Shown here piece after piece: positions 42,647-49,904 of a stretch of DNA of 64,000 nt. How positions within the stretch are numbered: the stretch's first letter is position 1; each line of letters opens with the position of its first letter. The stretch comes from Congregibacter sp038748515 (lineage in GTDB: Bacteria; Pseudomonadota; Gammaproteobacteria; Pseudomonadales; Halieaceae): positions 1-64,000 of the forward strand of contig JBCDIW010000015.1 in the NCBI GenBank assembly GCA_038748515.1, given 5' to 3'. The position numbers and the translations under genes were made by a program. Below the pieces are notes generated by a model. The model was given only the letters and a program-made list of their open reading frames with translations. It did no database searches and was not told the origin of the DNA.

Positions 42647-43420
42647 GTGACCGACCTACAGCTCTGGGAATACGGGGCAATCGCCTTGCTGTTCGTGTGG
42701 GGAGGGTTTGTTCGCTCGGGCCTTGGTTTTGGCGGGGCCGTACTGACTCTGCCTTTCCTCCTCATGATTCGCGACGAACCGCTGCTTTTCCTGCCGCTTA
42801 TCTCCGTACATCTGCTGCTGTTCTCGGGGGTGACTGTGTGGCTGGCACATCGCGCGGACCGCGCGGCCGGGCACGAAGCTGCCGCGACCGTGAACTGGGC
42901 ATTCCTGCGCTACGCGCTGCCGCTGATGATCGTGCCAAAACTCATCGGCGTCGCCGGAGTCATCACTCTGCCGGGTCCACTGGTGAGTGGATTTATCTTT
43001 TGCACCATCACGCTCTACGGAATCAGCTACTTGCTCGGCCGGCCGTTTAAGAGCGGCAGCACCCGCATCGACGCGCTGTTCCTCATGATCGGTGGTTATG
43101 TGAGCGGTGTGTCCCTCATTGCCGCGCCGCTGGTTGTACCGGTCGCCGCCAGTCGCATGCCCAAGGAGCAGCTTCGCGACACGCTGTTTGTGCTGTGGTT
43201 TGTGCTCGTCGCCCTGAAGTTGCTGGCTTTTATCCTCAGCGGCGTGGACCTGCAGTGGTTTCAGCATCTCTGGCTTCTGCCCGCAGCCACCGTTGGGCAT
43301 TTCCTGGGTTTGCGCTTTCACGCCTACTCAATGCAGGCCGATACCAAACAGTTTTTCCGCTATCTTGGCGCGGCACTGCTCCTTGTCAGCATCGCCGGCC
43401 TTGCGAGGCTGGCGCTGTGA
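42647..43420 (+). CDS. TauE/SafE-family membrane exporter
   Basis: A 257-residue membrane protein from a GTG start with about eight helices. The N-terminal glycine motif GFVRSGLGFGGAVLTLPFLL and its internal counterpart (MIGGYVSGVSLIAAPLVVPVAAS) are the repeated TauE/SafE signature. Members export sulfite, sulfoacetate or related organic anions. It is co-oriented with the CbiM-like gene 18 bases upstream and probably in one operon. Confidence 0.9.
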   Translation: MTDLQLWEYGAIALLFVWGGFVRSGLGFGGAVLTLPFLLMIRDEPLLFLPLISVHLLLFSGVTVWLAHRADRAAGHEAAATVNWAFLRYALPLMIVPKLIGVAGVITLPGPLVSGFIFCTITLYGISYLLGRPFKSGSTRIDALFLMIGGYVSGVSLIAAPLVVPVAASRMPKEQLRDTLFVLWFVLVALKLLAFILSGVDLQWFQHLWLLPAATVGHFLGLRFHAYSMQADTKQFFRYLGAALLLVSIAGLARLAL

Positions 43421-43524
43421 GAAAACGTCAGAACCTGCACGGGTCTCACTCTGGCTTCTGGGGGGTGGTCTTCGGGCGGGAAAGCGCTATGCTGGGGGTT
43501 CCCCTGTATTCCAGAGGTGTTGCG

Positions 43525-43968
43525 ATGGCGGTCCGCAGATATTTTTATGGTGTTTGGGTGGCTTCTTGGCTCGCGCTGCTGGCGGTGAACGGCGCGCAGG
43601 CGCAATCCGAGGGTATGCAAAGCGACTGGCTCGAACTGGTGAAAGGTCACCGGGACAGCCGCACGGGCGCACAAATCATGGGCGTTGCCGACGACGCCAG
43701 CACCGGCAGTAAGATGGTGATGGTGAAGGTGCCGAAGGCGGTTCTCGCCAGCGAAACCGACATGGAAGAGGTGCGCGTCGTCGCCCAGGTCCCGGAAAAA
43801 AGGGAGTTGACGAACCCCCTTCCGGAACTCGAGACCCAGTGGGTGGATGACTACGACAACGACCATTACGGCCTGCTCGTAAAGCTTAAGGAAGACCAGC
43901 GCCTGCCGTTCCGATTGTTCTTCAACGCGGAAGGCCAGGGCGGCTCCATCGGCGGCGTCCAACCTTGA
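43525..43968 (+). CDS. Small secreted protein of unknown function
   Basis: A 147-residue protein from ATG 43525 (CAGAGG upstream). The signal peptide is WVASWLALLAVNGAQAQ. The mature domain has a regular strand-rich sequence: MVMVKVPKAVLASETDMEEVRVVAQVPEKRELTNPLPELE, ending LPFRLFFNAEGQGG. I recognise no family. Its stop codon overlaps the -35 box of the tRNA-Arg promoter. Confidence 0.75.
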   Translation: MAVRRYFYGVWVASWLALLAVNGAQAQSEGMQSDWLELVKGHRDSRTGAQIMGVADDASTGSKMVMVKVPKAVLASETDMEEVRVVAQVPEKRELTNPLPELETQWVDDYDNDHYGLLVKLKEDQRLPFRLFFNAEGQGGSIGGVQP

Positions 43969-43993
43969 CACTGTCGGGCCCCGTCCCTATAGT
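43965..43993 (+). promoter_or_regulatory. Promoter of tRNA-Arg
   Basis: A consensus -35 TTGACA (43965-43970) and -10 TATAGT (43988-43993) with 17-bp spacing. A C-rich discriminator (CTCGCCCCC) follows, as expected for stable-RNA genes. The -35 overlaps the stop codon of the preceding gene. Confidence 0.9.
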
Positions 43994-44004
43994 CTCGCCC
44001 CCAC

Positions 44005-44081
44005 GCGCCCGTAGCTCAGCTGGATAGAGTACCTGGCTACGAACCAGGCGGTCGTACGTTCGAATCGTACCGGGCGCGCCA
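44005..44081 (+). tRNA. tRNA-Arg (ACG)
   Basis: The 77-nt cloverleaf has a perfect seven-pair acceptor stem (GCGCCCG with CGGGCGC), D-arm GCTC...GAGT, anticodon stem CCTGG/CCAGG with loop CTACGAA (anticodon ACG), T-arm GTACG-TTCGAAT-CGTAC and an encoded CCA. A34 is normally deaminated to inosine, letting it read CGU, CGC and CGA. Its last 19 nucleotides recur 184 bp downstream. Confidence 0.96.
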
Positions 44082-44088
44082 CTCAAAT

Positions 44089-44125
44089 GAAGAAGGCCTC
44101 CGCATAGCGGGGGCCTTCTTCGTTT
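44089..44125 (+). terminator. tRNA-Arg terminator (unit 1)
   Basis: GAAGAAGGCC (44089-44098) pairs with GGCCTTCTTC (44112-44121), with extra inner pairs CCGC/GCGG, followed by GTTT. It is a long stable stem directly after the tRNA and would end its transcript. Confidence 0.85.
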
Positions 44126-44272
44126 GCGAGGAGTGCTCAGTCGAAGAACGTGCTCGTTCGACAAAACGCGTTAGCGTTTTGGACGCCCGCCGCGCGAAGC
44201 GCGAGGACGCCCGGAGGGTGATTACGCCCCTTAGGGCGTAATCATCAATCGTACCGGGCGCGCCACTCAAAC

Positions 44273-44309
44273 GAAGAAGGCCTCCGCATAGCGGGGGCCT
44301 TCTTCGTTT
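44273..44309 (+). terminator. Duplicated terminator (unit 2)
   Basis: Identical stem to 44089-44125, shifted by 184 bp. Transcripts reading past the first hairpin would stop here, giving a repeat-derived RNA. Confidence 0.8.
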
Positions 44310-44470
44310 GCGAGGAATGTTCAGTCGAAGAACGTGCTCATTCGACAAAACGCGACAGCGTTTTGGACGCCCGCCGCGCGAAGCGCGAGGACGCCCGGAG
44401 GGTGATTACGCCCCTTAGGGCGTAGTCATCAATCCCGCTGGAACGGCTGCTCGTCGATAGCACCGAATAG

Positions 44471-44602
44471 ATGGCCAGAGAGAACGTGGGGTTCTCGTTG
44501 CGCGATTTCTTCAGCGAGCTGAACGAGGCCGGCCGCCTGCCGGTAAGTCTGGTGCACTGGCGCCATGCGAACCTTGACGCCTCAATTTGTCACCCCGATT
44601 GA
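44471..44602 (+). pseudogene. Possible 3' gene fragment
   Basis: A 43-codon frame starting ATG directly after a TAG reads with a protein-like composition (GFSLRDFFSELNEAGRLPVSLVHW), and the same frame before the TAG reads PLERLLVDSTE. It looks like the C-terminal end of a larger enzyme cut by the neighbouring repeat. The family is not identified. Confidence 0.3.
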
Positions 44603-44686
44603 TTCGGTCGTATTCAGACAGGATACTGGTTTGCGAATGGCCCGGCGTTCCTCTCCGCGCCGGCTTCCGAGCGAAAAGGCTGATAG

Positions 44687-46954
44687 ATGATTCCGTTTGC
44701 CCCTGGCTCCGACCCTTTGGACAACGCGTACCAGCGCGTTCGCGCGGCGCCGGCTAACGCCGAGGCGCAGCTGGAGCTGGCCATCGGCCTCATTGAGCGC
44801 GGGCGCCTGGACGAGGCCCGGCGGCATGCCATCGCTGCCGCCGAGCACGCATCGCCAGACTGGGAAAACCTTGCGGTGCTCGGCACCGTACTGTTCGAGC
44901 TCGGTGTGTTTCCCGAAGCGCATCGCATCCTGATTCAGGCCGCCCAGCTGAAGCGTATCGGCGCCGCGCAGCTGCGCATGCTGGCCGCGCTGTACCATCA
45001 CACCGGGGACGTCGATCTCGAGCGGCACTGCCTGAAGGCCATGGCGACGCTCGAAGCGGTAGTGGGGCCGCAGCGTATCCATCCCGGCAAGCCTCACGTA
45101 CTGCGCCTGCGCTCGGTAGAAAACAGCTACTTCGGTGTCAAGATCAATAGACAGACGGGCTTACGCTTCGCCTCGCTCAAGGGCGGCCACTTTTCCCTCA
45201 AGAATCTCGCTGACTCGAAGCGCATGAACCGCTACATCGGCACCGTATTTGGCGACAATCTCAATGGGCTGAAGGATCTGCCGGATTTCGATCTGTTCAT
45301 CAACTGCGTGGGCTGCGCTGATAGGGATCCAGGCGGACTTGAGCGCATCCGGTCATTCGTAAACCGGCATCCCGAGGTACCGGTCATCAACGCGCCGGAC
45401 AAAGTGCTGCGCACTACCCGCGCTGACAACGCGATCCGTCTGAATGAGATTGGCGGCGTTGTCATGCCGCAGACGAAGGTTTTCACACTGGAACGGTCTG
45501 CGGAAGCGGTCGCGGCGAGTGTTGAAGAAGCCGGCTTCGACTTTCCAGTGATCGTGCGCCAGCGCGGCACCCAGACCGGCAAAACGGTGGAGAAAATCGA
45601 CAGCCGGCCGGACTTGCTCACGTGGATTTACGATCAGCCGATGGGAGCGGAAATCCACGTTATCAGCTGGCTGGACTGCGCCTGGGACGACGGATACTTC
45701 CACAAGACGCGCGTTTTTTTCATCGACGACGTGTTCTACCCCGTGGCCAACCTGAGCAGCGACTTCTGGCAAATTCACTCAGGCGACCGCTACCGCGTCA
45801 TGTCAGAGACGCCTTCGACGCAGGAAGAAGAGAAGCGTTTTCTCAGCGACCCCAGGGGTTATCTCGGGGCCAAGGCCTACGATGCGCTTCACGGCATCCG
45901 CGATGCGATCGATCTTGATTTTTTTGGCATCGACTTCACGCTCGATGCCGAGGGCAACGTGCTGGTCTTTGAGGCCAACGCCGCCATGCGGCACAACTTC
46001 GATCACGCCGGAACGTTTCCTTACACCCGTCCATACCTCGAGACGATATCCCAGGCCTTCGGCGACATGATTGACCGCCGGGTTGCGGAGCGGAACAAGA
46101 CCCAGCCGGCGCCGCGCCCGACGCAGACCGAAAGGCCCGCAAGCCCGGCGAGCTCGCCGATACCGACCGTCAAGCTCGCCGCCTTCATGAATCCTATCGG
46201 CAACCTGACTGCCCATTCCGGCGAACAGTTGATCGCCGAACTGATCGAGCGTCTCAGCAAGCCGCCGTACTGGCTGATGCTTTCCAGCGGGCAGATGCCC
46301 ATTGATCTCACCTGGGTAAACCACGTCTTGGAAACCCTGGGTGCGGCGGGGCGACCGCCCGGCGCCGAACCACCGCACATTTCGCGAACCCGGGTTCGAA
46401 TCAATCCGAACACGGTAGCGAGCACCGCCGGGAAGGTAACGCGCTACAGCCGCACACCGGATGCGCTGCCGCTGCACACCGACTGCAGCAATTTGGTCAC
46501 GCCGCCAAACGTGGTTGCCTTCGCCATGGAGCGGCCGGATGCCCACGGCGGCGGCGAAAGCGTCATGCTCTCGGCTGTAGACCTTGTGGAGGAATTGCCC
46601 TCGGAGCTAAGCGAGTTCCTGCGTCGCCCGGAATTTCCCTTCAGCCCGGAACAGCGCTTCGCTATCCTCGAAGGTGACGGCGACAGCCAGCGCATTCGCT
46701 ACTATCGAAACCAGATTATCTCCGGTTCAGCCGGGCAGAATCTGAGCGACGACCTGATAGCGGCGCTGGACCAACTGGACAGGCACCTGGACGCCGCCGA
46801 GAACTCGGTGCGCTTTCACATGCGGGCGGGCGATGTCGTGATCATGGACAACACTCGGGTGATGCACGGTCGCGACTCGATGGCGCCCGACAGCCAGCGC
46901 CTGATGCATCGCTTTCGGTTGACGAGCCCGGCGGTGGCGGCGCGGGACGTTTGA
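44687..46954 (+). CDS. TPR + ATP-grasp + TauD/TfdA-like dioxygenase fusion
   Basis: A 755-residue three-part protein. Residues about 1-130 are TPR-like helices (AEAQLELAIGLIERGRLDEARRHA). Residues about 220-465 are an ATP-grasp ligase of the RimK kind (PVINAPDKVLRTTRADNAIRL, FPVIVRQRGTQTGKTV, and FFGIDFTLDAEGNVLVFEANA with metal-binding Asp, Glu and Asn). A Pro-rich linker (about 475-495) leads to a C-terminal TauD-like Fe(II)/2-oxoglutarate oxygenase with HTD (His597, Asp599), His727 in VMHGRD and Arg742/Arg744 for 2-oxoglutarate. ATP-grasp enzymes join a carboxylate to an amine; TauD-type enzymes hydroxylate. One polypeptide could ligate and oxidise an amino acid or peptide. No signal peptide, so cytoplasmic. 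The substrate is unknown and no biosynthetic partner is certain. Confidence 0.9.
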   Translation: MIPFAPGSDPLDNAYQRVRAAPANAEAQLELAIGLIERGRLDEARRHAIAAAEHASPDWENLAVLGTVLFELGVFPEAHRILIQAAQLKRIGAAQLRMLAALYHHTGDVDLERHCLKAMATLEAVVGPQRIHPGKPHVLRLRSVENSYFGVKINRQTGLRFASLKGGHFSLKNLADSKRMNRYIGTVFGDNLNGLKDLPDFDLFINCVGCADRDPGGLERIRSFVNRHPEVPVINAPDKVLRTTRADNAIRLNEIGGVVMPQTKVFTLERSAEAVAASVEEAGFDFPVIVRQRGTQTGKTVEKIDSRPDLLTWIYDQPMGAEIHVISWLDCAWDDGYFHKTRVFFIDDVFYPVANLSSDFWQIHSGDRYRVMSETPSTQEEEKRFLSDPRGYLGAKAYDALHGIRDAIDLDFFGIDFTLDAEGNVLVFEANAAMRHNFDHAGTFPYTRPYLETISQAFGDMIDRRVAERNKTQPAPRPTQTERPASPASSPIPTVKLAAFMNPIGNLTAHSGEQLIAELIERLSKPPYWLMLSSGQMPIDLTWVNHVLETLGAAGRPPGAEPPHISRTRVRINPNTVASTAGKVTRYSRTPDALPLHTDCSNLVTPPNVVAFAMERPDAHGGGESVMLSAVDLVEELPSELSEFLRRPEFPFSPEQRFAILEGDGDSQRIRYYRNQIISGSAGQNLSDDLIAALDQLDRHLDAAENSVRFHMRAGDVVIMDNTRVMHGRDSMAPDSQRLMHRFRLTSPAVAARDV

Positions 46955-47336
46955 CCTACTTTTCTCAGTAGCGCCTAAGCGCTAACGACCTATTGCCGAC
47001 CGCGGCGAGCGCATGGGTGCTGGGCGAAGTCATTACGGTTTTGAGGTTCCCGGGAACCAGTGGGGGAGACCCTTCCGGTAGGGAACTCCTCTACCGCTGC
47101 CGAGCCAGGCGCGACAGACGATTCCGATCTTCGCGCACGTGAACGCCCTGGAAGCGTGGGCCATCCAAAGAAGCAGTCACACGCCACTCGATTCATCCAT
47201 GGCGTCCAGCTACTACGCAGCAACGAAAGAGCCGCCTGAAATTTGAATTGGAGCACGATCCGAACACGCCAGGTGATGTCAACCGGCAGTGAGCAGGCTA
47301 GTATCGAGCAATCAGAACGAAGCGCAGAAGGTATAC
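46955..47336. other. Intergenic region, no gene seen
   Basis: It contains a small hairpin (AGCG-CCTAAG-CGCT) just after the fusion gene at about 46971-46985, possibly a 3'-end signal. The rest probably holds the promoter of the next gene. An in-frame GTG at 47289 is an alternative start for that gene. Confidence 0.4.
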
Positions 47337-48362
47337 GTGCCCAACACCCCCACGCCGCCCCGGGTCGCCGTATTCGTTACAGGTCAGCTACGGAACGCGT
47401 CTGAACACATCGAGAACTGGCTTGCCACCGGCTTTGCCAACTGTACGCCAGTGTTCTTTTTCACTATCTGGAACGAGGTTGGCCATGTTGATCTGAGTCG
47501 CATGTACCAGCGCTCGGTCAGGCAGGTACGTCGTGGCGAAACTTTTGTAGAGATCTCCAGTGTCGGCCTCTACCTGAGCCGATACTCGGAGCTGGAGCAC
47601 GAAATCCAGCTTATTGAGCAACGGCTCGGTGGAAACTGCAGCTTCAGGGTCGTCCCCTATCAGGCGTCCTTTCTGCGCAGGATTGACGATCTTGAGATGC
47701 CCGACCACCTGGCGGAAGACACGCACCCGTTCTGGCAGAGCTGTGTGCCCATGGCCTACATGAACAAGCGAGCAATCGAGGAGTTCCAGGAATCCCAGGC
47801 GGTTGAATCATTCGACGCGTATTGCCGCATACAGGGTGAGACGACGTTCAGCAGGGATACGGAAATCGACTGGGCCGGACTCAGCTCGAGCAGTGATCAG
47901 GTGATCACGTCGCCAGACACGGTCAATCCAGCGCATCAGCTTTCTGTGAAGTTCTTCGCGGCGGGTCTCGAGCCGTTCGTAACGCTCATGACGGCTTACT
48001 ACCCTTCCATTGATGCCTGGCGAGCCTACGTTCCGGGGTCGCCGTGGGAGCAACAGCCCATAGGTGAGCGTTTTCTGAAGCGGCTCTGTGACGAGCACGG
48101 CTACAGCGTGGATTTCTCCGTGCGCACGACCATTCGACGGCAGAGGATGTTCCCTATTCACCCTGAGGTACTGCCTCTCGACACCGTGGCGGCGAACTGG
48201 ACCATCCCAGAGATTGTTGAAGTGGGTGAGCAGGCCATTGCGGCGATTCGAAGCTGGGAAGAAGACAACCCCCTGGTGCTAGAGGACGAGCCCTCAACAG
48301 GCCTGAGCAAGTGGTTGCCGTTGCCGGGTCGGCGCGCGGAGTTCAAGCGTCAGAAGCGTTGA
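47337..48362 (+). CDS. GQxR-type glycan-locus protein (putative glycosyltransferase-like)
   Basis: A 341-residue cytoplasmic protein. The GTG at 47337 has AGAAGG five bases upstream and is preferred to the GTG at 47289. The N-terminus reads RVAVFVTGQLRNASEHIENW, then PVFFFTIWNEVG. This GQxR...TW pattern is shared by poorly characterised proteins of capsule and lipopolysaccharide loci that resemble nucleotide-sugar-dependent glycosyltransferases. The C-terminal 180 residues match nothing I know. It faces the minus-strand CMP-sugar genes and probably belongs to the same surface-carbohydrate locus. Confidence 0.7.
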   Translation: MPNTPTPPRVAVFVTGQLRNASEHIENWLATGFANCTPVFFFTIWNEVGHVDLSRMYQRSVRQVRRGETFVEISSVGLYLSRYSELEHEIQLIEQRLGGNCSFRVVPYQASFLRRIDDLEMPDHLAEDTHPFWQSCVPMAYMNKRAIEEFQESQAVESFDAYCRIQGETTFSRDTEIDWAGLSSSSDQVITSPDTVNPAHQLSVKFFAAGLEPFVTLMTAYYPSIDAWRAYVPGSPWEQQPIGERFLKRLCDEHGYSVDFSVRTTIRRQRMFPIHPEVLPLDTVAANWTIPEIVEVGEQAIAAIRSWEEDNPLVLEDEPSTGLSKWLPLPGRRAEFKRQKR

Positions 48363-48448
48363 CGGCGTCGTCACGCTTTAGCGTGATACCGCAATCGTTG
48401 TTTCTTCCCGCGTATTGCCAGTCGTACCTTAGGCCATGCTCTTGGTTG

Positions 48449-49120
48449 TCACGCTCGCGAGGCGTCCGCGTTTCCAAACGCCGATACGATCTCCAGTAGA
48501 TTACGTCGCTCGCGTATGCCCTCGCTGCGACACCATCCCGCCCAATCCTCTACTTCAGTCCAGTCGGAGACGAACACAAAGTCGGCCCCCGCTTCGCGTG
48601 CGACTTTGTAGTCGTACTTGCTATCGCCGACGAACAGGGCTCGCTCGAAACCGACCGTTTCTCGTTCGAGAATTGCCTCCTTTGACGACGGGCTTCCAAA
48701 AATACCCCCGTCAAACAACAGCGCGAGATCTCGTGCGTCAAACGTGTCCCGTAGCTCCTGTTGATCCCCGCCCGATACGATCTTCCAGACCGAGCCTCGG
48801 GTAGCCTCACGCAGCGGTAGCAGTCCGGGTGCCACTTCGGCGCCGGCAAGACCGGCCTTCACCGCTGCGGCAAAGCGTGACAGCAAATCCTCGTATTCCG
48901 CTTCATTGAACTCTCTGCCTACAATCTCCTCGAGAAAATAGCGAAATTTCTTGTATCGAGAGATGCCGCCGTTCGCTTTGTGATACGCGAGCAGTTCCCG
49001 GGCGGCCGCGCCGCCGTAGCTTTCGGCGGCCGCATAGAATGCGTCGGACTTCACGCCATTGGAGTTCAGCACGACCCCGTCGCAATCGAGAAGGATCAGG
49101 TCGTAGTCACGAAGTCTCAT
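48449..49120 (-). CDS. HAD-superfamily phosphatase
   Basis: A 223-residue HAD hydrolase. Motif I is LLDCDGVVLNSN (Asp nucleophile and Asp+2), followed by a helical C1 cap (about 18-90). Motif II is in KIVSGG, motif III near SSKEAIL, and motif IV is LFVGDSKYDYKVAREAGADFVFV. It fits sugar-phosphate phosphatases of the Gph/KdsC kind. The gene follows the cytidylyltransferase by 18 bases, so it may remove the phosphate from a keto-acid sugar phosphate before CMP activation. Confidence 0.9.
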   Translation of the reverse strand: MRLRDYDLILLDCDGVVLNSNGVKSDAFYAAAESYGGAAARELLAYHKANGGISRYKKFRYFLEEIVGREFNEAEYEDLLSRFAAAVKAGLAGAEVAPGLLPLREATRGSVWKIVSGGDQQELRDTFDARDLALLFDGGIFGSPSSKEAILERETVGFERALFVGDSKYDYKVAREAGADFVFVSDWTEVEDWAGWCRSEGIRERRNLLEIVSAFGNADASRA

Positions 49121-49138
49121 GGGTTCCCCGCGGCAGAC

Positions 49139-49849
49139 TCAGAGAACGCCCGAGGTCTTCATGGCATGGGCGATCCGGGACGCGAGCTCAAAGTCCTCGG
49201 GCCAGTCGATGTCGACTTTTTTTGTGGATTCCATACAGACGAGGTAGGGGTTCTTGCCAATTCGATCGCCCAGACTCAGATAGTTGCGTCGGCTTGAGAT
49301 GTAGTACGCGTGATTGATCTCGTACAGTGGCTCGAGGTCTTGGGTACTGGGCCAGGGATTTACTTCGCGGTCGCAGTTCACGATTTTTTTTAAACGATCA
49401 TCCCAGAGGAACTGCTGGATTTTGTTAACGCTCATGATGGAGTCGTGATCCCCGCTGAGTACTTCCTCGCGATAGCAGTCGAGCGCCTTCTGATAGTCCT
49501 CGTGATTCACGAAGGGAGCGGTGACGTGAAGCCAGAAAATGTGATCGCCCGCTACCACGGTCGGGACGTAATCGATCAGGTCCGAGACTCGCGTCGAACT
49601 CAGGCAGAGTGGCTTGGGTCGCTCGATCAGACGGACTTTGGAGCTGAGAAATGCCTGCGCTTGCTCCATTACCTCCGCATCGTCCGTGGAGATCACTATC
49701 TCGTCGACCCTGTCTTCCAGGGCGATGAGCTGACGCATTTTGAGCTGGAACAGGCTCGTACCGTCCTCAAGGAACGGACGCACATTCTTTCCTTTTACGC
49801 GCTCGCTGCCGCTGCGGAGGGGTACAAATACGGATATAGATTCATTCAT
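49139..49849 (-). CDS. CMP-ulosonic acid cytidylyltransferase (NeuA/KdsB-like)
   Basis: A 236-residue nucleotidyltransferase. It starts SVFVPLRSGSERVKGKNVRPF, the CTP-binding motif of NeuA (consensus IPARxGSKRxxxKN) with R-S-G-S-E-R. Then RVDEIVISTDDAEVM, a segment IFWLHVTAPFVNHEDYQKAL and a metal-binding VDIDWPEDFELA near the end. NeuA-type enzymes transfer CMP to nonulosonic acids such as sialic acid. The acid made here is unknown: no NeuB, NeuC or Pse/Leg genes lie in the window. Upstream is an aldolase, downstream a HAD phosphatase. Confidence 0.92.
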   Translation of the reverse strand: MNESISVFVPLRSGSERVKGKNVRPFLEDGTSLFQLKMRQLIALEDRVDEIVISTDDAEVMEQAQAFLSSKVRLIERPKPLCLSSTRVSDLIDYVPTVVAGDHIFWLHVTAPFVNHEDYQKALDCYREEVLSGDHDSIMSVNKIQQFLWDDRLKKIVNCDREVNPWPSTQDLEPLYEINHAYYISSRRNYLSLGDRIGKNPYLVCMESTKKVDIDWPEDFELASRIAHAMKTSGVL

Positions 49850-49904
49850 AGTCGATAACGGGGGACGCTGATGGGGTCGAGATGCGAGCCCGCGCCGATC
49901 CTAC

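Larger units (their letters stand above)
44063..44430 (+). repeat. 184-bp tandem duplication that starts with the last 19 nt of tRNA-Arg
   Basis: Unit 1 (44063-44246) and unit 2 (44247-44430) are nearly identical. Each begins with the final 19 nt of the tRNA (T-arm 3' half, acceptor 3' strand and CCA), then a terminator hairpin, AAAACGC...GCGTTTT and CGCG-based hairpins, and a TGATTACGCCC-ctta-GGGCGTAATCA palindrome (one mismatch in unit 2). Only four bases of a third unit follow. The design parallels the 178-bp repeats after E. coli tyrT, which also begin with 19 bp of the tRNA 3' end. Minus-strand open frames across it are spurious. Confidence 0.93.

Noticed and set aside
43922..44348. Arg-rich minus-strand ORFs across tRNA-Arg and the 184-bp repeat
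   Set aside because: They read the complement of the tRNA (segments like RARYDSNVRPP and GTIRTYDRLVRS are well-known artefacts of translating tRNA complements). I treat them as spurious, although a basic peptide from a repeat unit, as reported for tyrT, cannot be fully excluded.
44005..44434. The 19-nt tRNA repeat as the att sites of an integrated island
   Set aside because: Only 184 bp separate the copies, with no integrase. The full unit, not just the tRNA end, is duplicated, so a tandem repeat of the tyrT kind fits better.
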